A stretch of DNA of 64,000 nucleotides from Tyto alba (Eukaryota; Chordata; Aves; Strigiformes; Tytonidae), in contig NW_024881295.1 in assembly GCF_018691265.1 (NCBI RefSeq), positions 20,078,243 to 20,142,242 on the forward strand. The letters are read 5' to 3'. The notes below the pieces were generated by a model, which worked only from the letters and a program-made list of their open reading frames with translations, was not told the origin of the DNA and made no database searches. Below, in pieces: positions 12,421 to 25,639 of the stretch. Position 1 is the stretch's first letter, and each line of letters begins with the position of its first letter. The translations under genes were made by a program, and so were the position numbers.

Positions 12421-12966
12421 CCTTCAGTGTGATAGGGATGGAGCAGATGCTCTAACAGAAAGTACTCCAAACATCTTAGAGACATCCAGCATGTTATAAA
12501 GGAAAATCTCTAAGATGCCAGTATTCAGCCAGGATTGGGGAGCTACTCATTGCAATTCAGTTTCTGAGATCCCAACCACCCCCTGTGACTTCAGTGTCTG
12601 TATCCCTGGTGGGGACCCAGCAAGGTACAACCAGTGACCTCAGGAAGTTGCTGTGAGGCTTTGTTAATCAATATACACAGAAACTTCCAAAGATGGAATT
12701 GCAGAATAAAATTCCACTTCTTGCAGGAGAGTAAACCCATGTTTGAATCCACCAGGGGCTGCAGAAGGCTTTCAACAGGAATGTTTATACATTGCAAGGA
12801 GATTTATATTCATTAGGTAACATCTAGGACCACTGATCCACTGTAATAAGTGTTTTGATAAAGAGGTCATGTCCCCAAAGGATGTCTGATTGGGATGTGT
12901 CATTTCTCCTGTATAAGATGATTACAATAAGCAGACACTGACTGTCTTCTAACATTCCTAAGGTGA

Positions 12967-12969
<3 letters not shown>

Positions 12970-13007
<38 letters not shown>
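12970..13007. repeat. Poly(T) tract, 38 bases
   Basis: An uninterrupted run of 38 T, the longest homopolymer in the window. No SINE or LINE body was recognised beside it. Its assembled length should be treated as uncertain because long homopolymers are error-prone. Confidence 0.95.
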
Positions 13008-13010
<3 letters not shown>

Positions 13011-16000
13011 TAAACAAATGACACTTCTCCTTCAAGGTTGTTCAGTGCTGATGAAAGTTATTAGACTGATGACTCTGAAAAACACTCCTCTGCCTCCTAG
13101 CATAGGTACTGTCAGGGTAACAAAAGTTTGCATATTTATCATCACTGTATGACCAGCAGAGTTTAAACCCTCACCCAGGTACAATCCTAAAAATCAAGGA
13201 TAACATGACTTTCAGCTCTATTCCAACTAATGCAAGGAACCACTGTCGTGGTGCTGCATATGCTCAGTCCGTGATTGCTATATCACCCTCGGGCAGGCCA
13301 TGACCATCAGAGCAGATAACCCAGCCTGCAGTTTAGTCCAAAGAGATTTCAGAAATGGGTATGGAGTGAGCTGGGAGATAGCTAAATTATTCCTGAGAGT
13401 CTCCACTTTGCTGCACTCTCTCGCCTTCTGACCTGACTAGAAGTGGACCCTCTTGCCTTCTGCTTGGATGTTGTGCGTGTCATGCAATCAAGGTATCGTA
13501 GGATTGGGCATGAGCCTGGTGCATGAGGAGGGTGCCCACGCTGTGGGTCTCAGGAGGAAAGGCCAGGGCAACCAGCCCTCACATGCTTTTGTTAGAGGCA
13601 GTGGTGCCTCCAAGTCGCCTTCATAAGATGAAAGGTTTTTCAGCCGTGCCCTCAGAAATTATGAGACAGAATGTGGAATCTGAGCGTTATTAAGTGGCAG
13701 AGAGTTGGGAAAGGAATCTAGAAAGCAGAGGAAGCAAATTCTTTATTGATTTTTCCACAGAAGGCTGAATTCAGTAGAACACAGCCCAATAGAAAATATC
13801 AAGTATAAATAAACCAAAATTTGCTCCAAATAGTCCCTCTTCATACAACTGTTTATTCAGGGCATACCCTGTAATGTCAAAATTTAATGATATAAAGCCA
13901 GAAAAGGCAATGAATAGTTCACTATGCTCTCTTTTCTAGATTTTTCATTTCCACTGTCCAGTTAAGTTTTCATCACTCAATTTTCGGGAGCATGGTAGGA
14001 TGAACTAATTTATCTTAGGGTGAGGTTGTGCAGTGTTCAGATATCAGTGACACATAGACTACACAAAACACAGATGCCCATCTTAATTCCGCTCCTTTCT
14101 CATTTGTACCTTCCTCACATTCCCAATTAATTACTTTTTCAGTGCCGGATTCCTAAACCCTCATGTACCCTCACTGGTCAATCTCTAGGTTTTAGTATCT
14201 CGGTACTCCTTTACAGATCTACATGCTTTTTACTATGCCATACTACTAGTGCAAATAAAAGGGACAAATCAGAGTCTGATGCTCTGTAGAAATGTTTTCT
14301 TTTAATTCTTCTTCTTGATGTTTTTATTTCTTTCTTAATACTGTATCTTTTTTAAATTTATATCTGAATGCTAACCTGTAATATGAGTGGCAGTAAAGCT
14401 GTTTACACCAGTCAGACCTTTAAACTAAATGACAGTAAAAAGAAAAATGGAGAAAAGGCACCTTTCTAGGCTAGCACAATTGTTTAAATAAAATATCTGC
14501 AGGAAAATAGCTATACGCTAGCATGAGTAACATTGCCAAGTGAGCCCTATTACATATGTGATGGAGAAATGTAGGAACCCAAATGTCTTTCAGAAATCAA
14601 TTAAGATTGCAGATACTCTACTGCTCTTTTAAATGTGCAGTCTTCTGAAATAGATAGGCATGCTTCATTTTTTTTTTTTCTCTTCTACTGCTTATATGAT
14701 TCACCTAATCTTTAACTGGAGGTGAAAAGTTTATAGTCATTCCAGGAACCCTCTTACTGGGAGTCACTGGGCCGGTGCAATATGCCGTGCCATTTAGTGA
14801 CACCAGGAGGGGCTCATGGTAGTCCTGCTGCTAGAGCTTTCCAAGTACCTTTGCATAGAACAAGACCGAATTCCCCTACAATAAAAACTTGGTTCCACCT
14901 TTGCAAAGAGCTAAAATACAAAGCTTATTCCCATCATTCTTATTTCAGGCAACAGTGCAGAATAAAAGGATAGGAGAAGAAGAACCTGAAATATATTTTG
15001 CTTTCAGCTGTCTCCTCAGACTTACAGATCCCCAGCATATTCTGTATTGAATTTTAACACTGAAAAAAGTAATACAGCTAAATGAGGCATTTGTTTGGTG
15101 GTGGAGCAGAAATAATGGCTGGTGGCTGGTGTTTCAGCTTAAATTAACACTAAATTATTTACTTCAACACGTATGGACCTTCTGGAAGGACTTTTTTCTC
15201 AGACATGTCACATTTCTGTTCTTGAGGAGTAATTCCCAGTTCTAATTAACATTTAATTCCCTCGCCCTCCAGTCCTGTGCAATTTCATGAAATGGATTGT
15301 CTTTTTTTTTCTCCTGATTTTCAAATATTTACTTATTTATCCGCTCCTACTAGGTAAGAATAGACAAAAGATATTAAAACTCCTATCTAAAATAGCAGCA
15401 TTACTTCTAGCGCTGCACTTCGATAACCTCCCTCATCTTGGACACACCTCACAAATTGCAATTACATTTGTTTATGACTGGGGATTATGAGCCAAGCTTT
15501 CTGCTCGTATAACCAATGGATTTCTCCAGTTGCATAGTGGAATTTTGCCAACAGGAGATTTGGCAGAGAGTCAGGCTGCCACAACTAGAGAGAAATCATA
15601 ATGGAATTTAACAGAATTTTCATGTCTTTGCTATTAGAGAAGAGGGGAGGAGAAAAATGGCCAACTGTAAGATCTGACTCCATTTCACTCACAATCTTTC
15701 AGAAACCTAAGCTTTTATTTTATGAGAAAAAGGCCATTTAAATTCCACAGTTGACTCTTCCCAGTGATCTTTTCCCTTGAATTTCATGTAGCCTTGAAAT
15801 GTAGGCATTGGTGGTGCAGGGACTTTACAACATGATCATTACTGCTAATACATTTTTTCCCCTGTGCTTCCACAATAGGGCCTTGGTCTCACCCACCTCA
15901 TTCTTAATCCAGAACCAGCAATCAGGCTGCCACCCACATCACATTTACCTGCCTCTGGCAAGAAGAAAGAAGCAATATTTTCTTTGAAAAATTTCTACAG

Positions 16001-16981
16001 CAGTGTTGCCAAGTATAAATTAGCGGGGACAGACATTCTTCATTTGCTTAAACAAATTAGACTTCTAATGTTAGGTCAGGGCATACAGACTAAGTATAGG
16101 GAAAACAATGTAATTAGATCTTTAATCACAGAGCTTTCCTGAGAAAGGGGTCTGTGACCAGAAACACTGAGCTCAGTTATGATGCAGTACCACACACCCT
16201 CTTAGGGCATGGCTAAGAGCTGCTTCTTCCAGGCATCACTGCTCATTGAAAAGGAAACTCTTTATCCTCCTTAGAGCCAGTATTGGTTGCAGCTGCATTT
16301 TCTTTGGTGACTTTTGGGGACACGTAAAGGGACAAAGGAATCGACTGCTTATAATGAAGCCTTATCTTTAGAAGGCCATTTTCTCAGCTTTATATAAAGT
16401 ATGACCCCTGTTGTACAAATGCTGTTGTCTCACCGGTGGCCCAGAGAGCAGGGCTTTAGACAGAGGCAGCCTTCAGCCTCATGCGTGCAGGCAGAAAGGT
16501 TTCACACTCTGGATAAAGCCCCTCTGCATAATTCAGCTGTATGGAGAAAGTCAAAATTACGCTAGAAATGGCAAGCAGAAACCTGCTTTGAAGTGTGTCA
16601 ACCATGTCACCCACCATGATTTTAGGGACAAACTAAACTAAACTGAGAGGACTGCAAAAAAGTAAAGTGTGGGGGACCAGACCTCCACTGCTAGAAGTAT
16701 ATTAAACAGGGTTCAGCTGTGGCTCACTGTGTATATTATGGAGTCAAGGATCCTTGACTGTTAAACATCTCCAGATTCATCCGTCCTTTATCACCCTCTG
16801 CAGCAAAAGGCTGAATGAACAAATCATTCCCAAGTGCTTCCTTGCTTTTCGTATGTAGCTTCTCCCTGCATGTGTGTTTAAGACATGACAGTTGAGAATT
16901 AGTTCTATTGGAAAAACAGCCTCCACAGGGAACATGATGCTTTCTCACAGTTCTTTGTTACCCATACACTGTCTGGAAAGT
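13008..16981. other. CHRM2 intron, no recognised element
   Basis: No gene, RNA or repeat family was recognised. Open frames do not exceed about 76 codons. A few AT-rich TAATTA-containing patches (for example 15130-15260) could bind homeodomain factors, but nothing singles them out. Confidence 0.5.
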
Positions 16982-17133
16982 GACTTTATATAAATACTTT
17001 ATTTTTAGTTATATTTATATATAAAAGTATAAATATATTTTTCTATATTATATTTCTATAGTTATATATAGAAATGTAAAATATATTTATATAAAACATA
17101 TTTATATAAATAAGGGGACTTTATATAAATACT
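16982..17133. repeat. TATA/TTTATATAAA-rich low-complexity block
   Basis: About 150 bases of A and T with repeated TTTATATAAA and TATATTT motifs. The block begins and ends with the same 17-base sequence GACTTTATATAAATACT (16982-16998 and 17117-17133), so it is bounded by an exact direct repeat. Confidence 0.85.
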
Positions 17134-20100
17134 CGGGACTAACATGATAAGCAGACAACATCATTTGCATTATCAAGACCCTAAATTCTACATCTTGGTG
17201 AAGATTTTAAAAGAAACAAAAGGGTTTTCAATTTACATTCAATTCAGTGGGGATTTTCCTCCCAAGTTTTGCTTTGTAGTGTTTACATTTTTTTTTCAAA
17301 TATCTATTAAACCAAAAAAAGTATCTTTTACCCTTTTAAACAGGGAATTTACACTACAATCATGTAAATTCTTATAAACACCTAAACCATTAAAACAAAT
17401 CCTTCAATAACTCCTAATTGAAAATTAATTACTTCAAAATACTTTCTGAATGTTTAAGATAATTCTGTCATAGCAATATCCAAGATCTTTGTCCCTTCTT
17501 ACATTCTTGTGTTCTTTGGTTCCTCACGACCAATGAATATGTTGAAGGCAGCCATTTATTGCAAGATAACAGCTCTTCTAAGGTGACTATAAATTATACA
17601 GAAATAGGAATAATAAAATTATTTTTTTTCTGGAGACAAGATAACCTGCAAAATACAGTTTAACTAGTTACAGACGATTAATTCCAAATGCTTATGACTT
17701 CTTAAACCAGAACTGAATTGGCAATTGCTGTAAGCAGTGGAATTAACATGGATGACACCATGAAATGAGCTGTGTGAAACCTGTTTCTCTAACACTGCCA
17801 AGAATCCAAGATAATACATTTGCCCTTTTTGACTGGAGGCAGTGTCTAACATTGTACTGTTTTATAATTCAAGGAACTTTTGCCATTTATAAGAACCCAA
17901 TGAAGTCAGAGCTAATCTTATAAAGGGAAAATAGTTAATATACTGAGCAGGCTTCCTGAATCAAAGGTATCCTGGTCTGATAATAGATATTTTGTCACAA
18001 TTTCACTTCTGTAGGAACAGTTGAAAAGTCCTAGTTCTGTTTCAGCACAGAATAAAAAACAGTATTAAGGACATAAATGTTGCATTCAAACAGAATTGTT
18101 CCCTTCTGAGAAGTGGAAAATAACATGCCAGACACAGACCCTGTGTACAATAACTGGATATAAGTGAATTGATATTCAGAAAATTTCATCCCCTTTAGGG
18201 TGGGTTTCCATATGTTTAAGCACATGATACTATGGCAGGATCAGGTACATATGCAAGTGGAATAGCAAAATATAACTTGTTTTTAGTGAGGCATTTCAGA
18301 TAGCTATAAAGAATGTATTTATCGGTGCATAAAGTGACCTTGATGACAGGGTCAATGACTGGAAGTAGAGGGAAAAAGGGAAGTCAAGAGGAAATTGAAA
18401 AGAATTTACATAGAGAAGAGGCAAAGTATTTTAAATATAAGCAGTTATAAATAAACTAAAAGACTAATAGGAAGAGTATGTAGAGGAGATTAACATCTAT
18501 GTTCCTGTAATCAAAACTGAAGGGAAGTTGTGTAGAAGAATATCAGGACACAAATACAGTAGTGGCTCAGAAATCTCTAAATGTGTCATAGAATTATTCT
18601 TGTAACATCTGGTTCCTTTGTATCTGCATTTGAGTGACAAAATGTCATCTTGATTTTTTTTATTTTGCACAGAAGTGTTTTGGAGAAAGACAAGTTATTC
18701 CATAACGAGGAGCAAAGATATAAAAAATAAAATAAACAGGAAAAGCAATTTCATGAACAGGAGAGTTAGAAACATCCTCAAAACTGGGTTCCAAAACATA
18801 CTCTGTCATTGACTTCCTAGTATTTACTTTGGAAAAAAGTTCAGAGAAGTTTTCTTTTTTTTTTTTTTTTTTTTTTTTAATTCACACGACTGGTAAAAAA
18901 AATTGGTGTTCTTCCTGCTTATATTCAAAGGGAATTTCTCAATGCAAATTAACTGTAAAGGGAGTTTGCATCTGTCACCTTTCTTCTCCACTTCAAGGAG
19001 GAAGCACAGACAACAAATCTCTTTTGTACCGGCCTTCCAGCCATGGAAAGTCTTTTTAGGGGACACCAAGCATGAGAGCTATTCTAAGACACTGTTTGCC
19101 TGTGACTGACCATGTAAATTAGTGTGTTGTAACCATGTTCCTGATGTCTTCCCCAACTCCACTGCAGATTTCTTGATGAAGAAGAAAATGTAGCTGTCTG
19201 TGAATTTATCTCTTGATTACTTAATAAGTAAGTTTTATTACAGACAGTAATATTTCTTTTCTTCCATCCTATCTATCTAGTTGATAAAGTCATTGAGAGG
19301 GAAGAGTTTCCTTCTTCAAATATTCAAGGGCAAGATGCTCAGGCACTGGTATAATTGAATCAAAGCCACAATGGACTTATACTGATTTATCTGAGCTGGT
19401 GATTTTGTCTTGAAAAATTTAAAGGAACACATCCTGTTCCTGCTAGATCTCTGATCCCAAGATGAGGAAGAAATCTACTCTGCCTTGAAACAGATTTAAG
19501 AAGTACTGCCATAACTTCATACAAGCAGAGTGTTGAAAACTCTACACTCTCCAGGCCTTTGATGTGTTTAATATCATCTTCTGTAGTCACCCTGTACCTC
19601 CTCACCTTGTTGCTTTTCATTAGATTCTGAAAAGTTAATAACACTGTCAAGACAATCATGCAGTTACTAGACAGTGTCAGTTCCTGTATCTTTCCCCTAC
19701 CCTGTTTTACTTTCGGAGCAAATGTGTTGTCTATATACATTGGAGACTTAGATTAACCTCTCTATTAGAATCATTGTTTGGCCATGGACTGTGTTACGTT
19801 AAAGTAATTGAAACTTGGAGAAAGTTGTCGTGAGTACAGGAGAATGCTAATGAACTGCAGCTCTTTCTCAATCCATAAGATCCCAGAAAAATTATTCTTG
19901 TTGAGGGAAAAGCTCACATTCAGATTAGGTTTTGGCTGAAGCCAAGATTGGTGTTTGATTAATGGAAATAAATGGTTTATCTAAAATGAGAAATGACCTT
20001 AATATTAACCTCAAGCTCAAATTAAATCCAGTTTCGATTATGAAAATATTTGGTTCATGAACACGTTTGTCCTTTTGTTATTTATCCATACTTGAAAATA

Positions 20101-20485
20101 CCAACAGATCAAAATAGACTGTTCTCATCAATTTAATTCAAAGAACAGAAAAATAGGAAGTTTCAGAAATATCAAGGAAAGAAATGATCAAAATTTCAAG
20201 GAATGAGGCCAACAACATTTCAAATTCTGGTAAACAAAGCGGAGAGCTATTCAGTAAACTGATTTCTATTGCATTTTAGTTCATTGTGACAAAATAAGTG
20301 ATTTTCATGAGATTTTCATTAGGATTTTTTTTACCAAGGTTCAGAGAAAAGTTAATTTCTCTTCAGGCAGAATTCTGAACTCTTGGATGCTTATCTAAAT
20401 TCAGTTAAATACTTGGAGGGTCGCCTACTGCAAATTTAACCCAAAACCTTAAAAAAAAAAAAAAAAGTTGATTAAATGTTCAAAC
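17134..20485. other. CHRM2 intron
   Basis: AT-rich intron with no recognised gene. It contains a T run at 18855-18878 and an A run at 20451-20466. A 117-codon minus frame (19387-19740) lacks splice or family support. Confidence 0.5.
18855..18878. repeat. Poly(T) tract, 24 bases
   Basis: An uninterrupted run of 24 T. Overlapping open frames on both strands with Phe or Lys runs are artefacts of this tract. Confidence 0.93.
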
Positions 20486-20580
20486 AGGTCACCTGCTCAA
20501 CATGACCCTACTTGAGTGGGAAGGTAGACAAAATGACCTCTAGAGGTCCCTTCCAACCTCAACCTTTCTGTGATTCAATG
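20486..20580 (+). mobile_element. CR1 LINE 3' tail fragment
   Basis: This matches the 3' end of CR1 in forward orientation: AGGTCACCTGCTC, then GACCCTACTTGAGTGGG, then ATGACCTCTAGAGGTCCCTT, CCAACCTCAACC, and the terminal TTCTGTGATTCAATG. Only the last 95 or so bases of the element are present, which is typical of severe 5' truncation. No coding part remains. Confidence 0.9.
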
Positions 20581-21441
20581 TTTATTGCTTTTAATGCTGG
20601 TATTCTAAACTCATCCTGGTCTTTAAAAAAAGTACAATACCTTCTCTTTTTTATTCATATATTGGAACTGAAAATTAAAAAGACTGTAAACCTGTCACCT
20701 TCACTGGTGATGCATTAATGTGTCTCATGATTTTGAATGTTAAGCTGGTATGTGCATATGCATGCTTAAAATTTTGTGTGCAAAGCCTCAAATTTTCATT
20801 GTAAAAACATTTATGGACTGTCAAGGTACCTACTCAATGCTGAGGTTGCAGAACAGCAGAACTGCAGAGCAGCCTTAGAGTTGCTGAAGTTGCTTGTCAC
20901 AGCTTTTCTTTAAATGAAACTTTATGAAAGGCAGTAGCAGATCTAGCATCAACCTTCTCCCAAAAACTTTTCCAGGCGGTGTATGCAAGGAGTGTATAGG
21001 CTGGTACCCTAGCCTCTTGTAGTATTTGGCAGTGACAGGTGATTCAGAAGGATTTCAGAGAGCAAAGCTTTGGTGACAGGGAGATATGGGCCTCAAGAAA
21101 TAGCAAAACACACTTCTATCTCCTGGGGGTTTTTAGCAGGTTTCAATCATTTTAGGCTACAGCACTAGGATTTCTGTGTCCAGGAACTTCTCATCCTAGT
21201 TACGCATCAAAACTGCCTTTAAGCATGGGCAAAACCCAATTGCTCATTTATTCTCATTTGTGTCCAGCTATATCCACCTTACAGTTGAGGAAATGTCTAA
21301 GGCACAGCTTGACATAGCATGAATGGCTGAAGACTTGGACTCATGTTACTCCTCAGTATAGGCCTAAATATGCTATGACTGTATGGTGAGTAGGGAGATA
21401 CAGCCATAATTTAACCTCTTCAATTGGTCCTTCTACCACAT
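20581..21441. other. CHRM2 intron between two CR1 fragments
   Basis: No feature was recognised. The two flanking CR1 fragments are in opposite orientations and about 860 bases apart. Confidence 0.5.
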
Positions 21442-21892
21442 ATCATAGAATTATAGAATGATTTGGGTTGGAAGGGACCTTCAAGATCATCTAGTTCCAG
21501 CTCCCCTGCCATGGGCTGGGTCACTTTCCACTAGACCAGGTTTCTCAAAGCCCCGTCCAATCTGACCTTGAACACTTCCAGGGAGGGGGCAGCCACAGCT
21601 TCTCCGAGCAGCCTGTTCCAGTGCCTCACCACCCTCACATTAAAGAATTTCTTCCTTATATTCAATCTAAACCTATTCTCTTTCAGTTTAAAACCATTAC
21701 CCCTCATCCTATCACTACACTCTCTGATAAAGAGTCCCTCCCCATCTTTCCTGTAGGCCCCCTTCAAGTACTGGAAGACCACTATAAGGTCTGCCCAGAT
21801 CCTTCTCCAGGCTAAACAACCCCAACTCTCCCAGCCTCTCTTCATATGGGAGGTGCTCTAGCCCCCAGTCATCTTCGTGGCCCTCCATGTCC
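21442..21892 (-). mobile_element. CR1 LINE, 5'-truncated, minus strand
   Basis: This is the best-preserved CR1 of the window. On the + strand it starts with the inverted 3' terminus (ATCATAGAATTATAGAATG) and the signature TTTGGGTTGGAAGGGACCTT. It continues through CAGCCTGTTCCAGTGCC, AATTTCTTCCTTATATTCAA and CAGGCTAAACAACCCCAACT, and breaks off at GTGGCCCTCC near 21892. The element is therefore truncated at its 5' side and contains only the 3' end of ORF2 and the short 3' UTR. It lies in antisense to CHRM2. Confidence 0.95.
21531..21845 (-). pseudogene. C-terminal remnant of CR1 ORF2 (reverse transcriptase polyprotein)
   Basis: An open frame of about 104 codons inside the CR1 fragment encodes the end of the CR1 ORF2 protein. 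Recognisable pieces include RGNGFKLKENRFRLNIRKKF, VVRHWNRL and the end APSLEVFKVRLDGALRNLV, followed by the element's own TAG stop. The apparent Met start is internal to ORF2. The endonuclease and reverse-transcriptase catalytic domains are absent, so the fragment cannot mobilise itself. It is not a host gene. Confidence 0.9.
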
Positions 21893-24800
21893 CAAAAGCC
21901 AAAGCTCAGTAGACAAAATATATCTTAGATGGGCCTAAGCAGGCATGAAACAAGGTGCAGTGGGTTTATTAGCAAACGCAACATAAAAATCTTCACTGTT
22001 TTGATAGAGGCAAATGGAGCACAGAATTTGGATATTAAGTGCTCTTCTCCATGAGCATCGATTAGAATAGTGTGTCCTATCCCACACTTATGCCATGCCT
22101 CCTAGTGATAGCTTAGAGGTAGCCCCTGCAAGCACTGATGGTACTCATTCACGTCTCATTTCCATTCAAAAATGTCTGAATTCCTTTCTATGATAGTACC
22201 AGTTGGAACTGTGTACCTTTCCACTGTTAGAGACGTGTCAACATTGGCTAATTAAAACAAATACACAGAAAGATATCAGCAGTCAAAACACTAGCAGCAA
22301 CTGTACAAGAACCCACCATTGCAATGCATTAGCAGAGAAACAGTGACTTCCATAGGATAATTTAGATGACACCTGCCTGAACCGTGCTGTTAAACACTTT
22401 CTGGAGTTTGTGTCTATAGATTTTATTATAGTTGACAGCCTCTACTGTTCCTACTCATTTCTTGTTTTAAGAGTTCCTTGAATCTGTCATATATGAACAA
22501 AATGCCTCTCATCTTAAACTAGAGGAAAAGGGGGCAAAGGATTATGGGCCCAGCTCAAACATGAGGACACACAGAATAATCACAAATATTTTTATTTTGT
22601 AATGAGACTGTCCTAACTTTAACTTAAGTATATTTTTTCCTGATAAAGTATTCAAATTAAAACAGCATATAAATATTTATGTGCAGAATCAAATACACAA
22701 ACACACGCACTATATATGTGTACAGATGCATATATATGTTCACACAGACATACTTGAAGGGCAGATGTGAGTGATTTGAATTATGAGGTAAGAAGCCTGG
22801 CTCACCACTGCTTTATTTCAGTGTTATGCTGCTGCAATATAATTTATTTTCATGTAGGCATGCCAATAGAATAGTGGATTAATATAGAAAACATCCATAT
22901 GCTGCATGTTGAAGATACAGGGGAAGGACACCATGGTGGTAGTGTTCATTACTGGAGTCTGAATATCTTTATATCAGTCCTAGATTTTCTCTAGGAATTC
23001 AGCATCATGATTTCCATGAGAGCACTCATGGCACTGGCAGGTATTTACGACACGTGGCAGAGCAGGAGCTGGTGTTAGGAGGTAGGAGTCACTGTACCCA
23101 ACGCTGTGATACTGTAGTCATAGGCTGTAGACCATGGGTGCAGCAGACATTTATTTCCAGCATGGTCTCTGAGAAAAGACGGTTCAGATGTTGAAGTGTC
23201 AGAAAAAGGGACCTGCACTGCTCTCTGTATCAGCAACTTGAGGCAGGCAGCACTTCTCGGGGGGCTACAGGTGTTTCCCCTTCTTTCAATATCCCCTACC
23301 ATTTACGTGGCTGAAAATTCCACAGTTTAACAGCAAAGAATTTTAATCAAACTACTTAATCTGAATAACTGCTGAAGAGAAACTGCAGCAATAGAGTTAA
23401 GAGAATAGAATTACTGCCAGGAAAATGAAACAGGTTTTAAAAAGAGAAATACTAGAAGCCAAAAAACAGTTTTGGAGGGAACTATGTTGCATTGACCAGC
23501 CCTCCCTTGCAGGATTTTAGCAATGCAATTAGAAGTCTTTACAGGTTTAGCAGCTCACTGTTGAAAACACACCTCTATTCTGCAATGCCTGTTGTTGACG
23601 CATAATATCTGGGTCTGTATAATCAGGGTTTCTCTGTGGCTCAAAGGACAAGTGAGCTTGAGGAGGCTTTCACATTTTTTGAAGAGCACTTGAGTTTCTA
23701 AAAGTGGAGCCAGGATAACCCATGGAGAGAAATGATGAACACCAGCATCTAGTCCTGGTATGGGAGAAGAGAAGGAAAACAAGCATATATGGGAATTAGA
23801 ACTAAAGGGACTTGCCCCCAAGGGAGAAGCTGTTTCCTCAAGGCATACTGTTGAGTTTCTGTCGTGAAGAAGTTTCAGTGTTGTTTTTTTAGCATTTGAA
23901 ATGTGCTGCATGGAACTGCAGGGAGACAGACGAGAAGGCGGCAATGGGGGAGGCTGGGGTTTGGGAATGAAGCGGTTGTCTAATCCAACAGATGGTCCAC
24001 TTGCAATGTTTTTCCTCAAGCAAATTCCCATAGAGGAGAATTCAGCTTGAATTTGAACCATAATAAAAGAAGCGTTATGAATTCAACTCTGATGTTAGGG
24101 GAGAGGGGCACTACTGGTCTCTTAAGTTTTTGGAGCTTTTATCTGTGCTGATAAAACTGACACTACTCAAGTGGTGAAGCGCTCAGAGATATGCTTGTTT
24201 TTCACATAGAGACAGCAAGATCTTGAACTATGAGAGCATATGAGTTTTTCACTTGTAAGCTGTGGCAGACCTCTCCATTTCTAACTATTAGTACTTTAAT
24301 TTTGAATGTAATTGTTAAATATCCCAGAAAAATCAAAATAGTGTCTTATATTAAATCCAGTTTTCACAGGGAAGACTAGTTTGTTCAAAAAATGCTTTAT
24401 ATTTGCAAACACAGGATATGAGAGACGATGAGTAGGAATCAGGCTTTGAATATGTTTTGAAATATAAAGTTGGAGGCATGTTGCATGGGTAGAAATTTTC
24501 AGAGAAATGCTTACACTGCTGTTGGTAAATTTACTCTAATCCATCCTGGATTAGCATAACCTTCACCAGGTCCTTTAATTTGGCTGCAAAATGTGTAAAT
24601 TTAAACCCATCTACCCCATGAAGTTACAGAAGAGCTTCAGGAATTGATATTTGTGAAAGACCTTTGTATACAAGTGATCTTCTAAACTGTAATATATAGC
24701 AATATTCTACACAGTCATCAGTAAGAGCAACTAAAACCAAACCACAGAAGCACAGTTGTACTCACTCTTTCTAATTACACAAATAGTGAAGGGGGGATAG

Positions 24801-25639
24801 AATCAAGGCAGATGAACACTTCTAATGTGGAGTTGGGTAACCCAAGAGAATGAAGGGGGAACAAAAGGTCAATACTAGTTTAGGAAATGAAATGGCTTCT
24901 TGATGTTACCACTGTGCAGTTTGGTAACATCTGAAAGTACCATAGCTGAACCTGCAGCTGGCGGAAAGAAAAAACAAAACCCTAATTACAGTTTATTCTG
25001 TGGCCAAATACTTCAGTCACATCTTATCTAGTTTCCCTGATCTGACATCCTCATATTTCATCATTAAAGAATGAAAAATCCCTTTCCACTTCCTAAGATG
25101 GCTCTGCTGGAGGGTAGCACTGTAGAGGATCCTTGTGTCTCACCTGGTGCCATCTATTGCCACTATTAACAATCAGTATAAACCGTATAAACCTGCTGCT
25201 TCCAGGACGAGTGGGAAGTTGCCTGCCAGCAACCCTTCAGAGTTTTGTACAGGCAAAATTTAGGGAAAAAAAAAACAAAACCAAAACACATTCAGGTGGA
25301 GGTAAAAAAAGTTTAACTAAAATATTAAATTTCTGTCATATGCAAAAAGTCAGTATAATTAACCAAAACCTGTGAATCCACACATATGTAGCCTCTGCTG
25401 GCGTCGGACATCAACTAAAGGCGGAAATGCTTATTGTTTGTTGACACAGAAGACACATATGGCAATGTCTTCCAAAACCCCACTTTCCATTTCATGTAAG
25501 CATAATGCCCAAAAGAAGCATTTGTGGCTAAATTAACTGGCTATTCTCCCTAATGACTTTTGTGATCAATGTAGAGAGGTAAGCTCCTCCAGAGAGAGTC
25601 TCTGAGGGAGCCCCTAATTTATGTGCTGAAAGTCACCTC
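21893..25639. other. CHRM2 intron
   Basis: No gene or repeat family was recognised. The longest open frame outside CHRM2 lies here (168 codons, minus, 23555-24061), but its translation shows no domain, signal peptide or compositional hint of a real protein. A short CA/TA-rich stretch is at about 22695-22745. Confidence 0.5.

Noticed and set aside
12243..12499. Phe/Pro/Leu-rich overlapping open frames
   Set aside because: Produced by the polypyrimidine tract rather than by selection for coding.
18590..18620. CATAGAATTATTC resembling a CR1 terminus
   Set aside because: Only about 13 bases match, and none of the neighbouring CR1 landmarks (GGTTGGAAGGGACC) follow.
19387..19740. 117-codon minus-strand open frame
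   Set aside because: Ordinary intronic sequence without support from splice sites or family motifs.
23555..24061. 168-codon minus-strand open frame
   Set aside because: No recognisable domain, homologue, splice signal or promoter. Composition is typical of translated intron, and its length is compatible with chance in 64 kb read in six frames.
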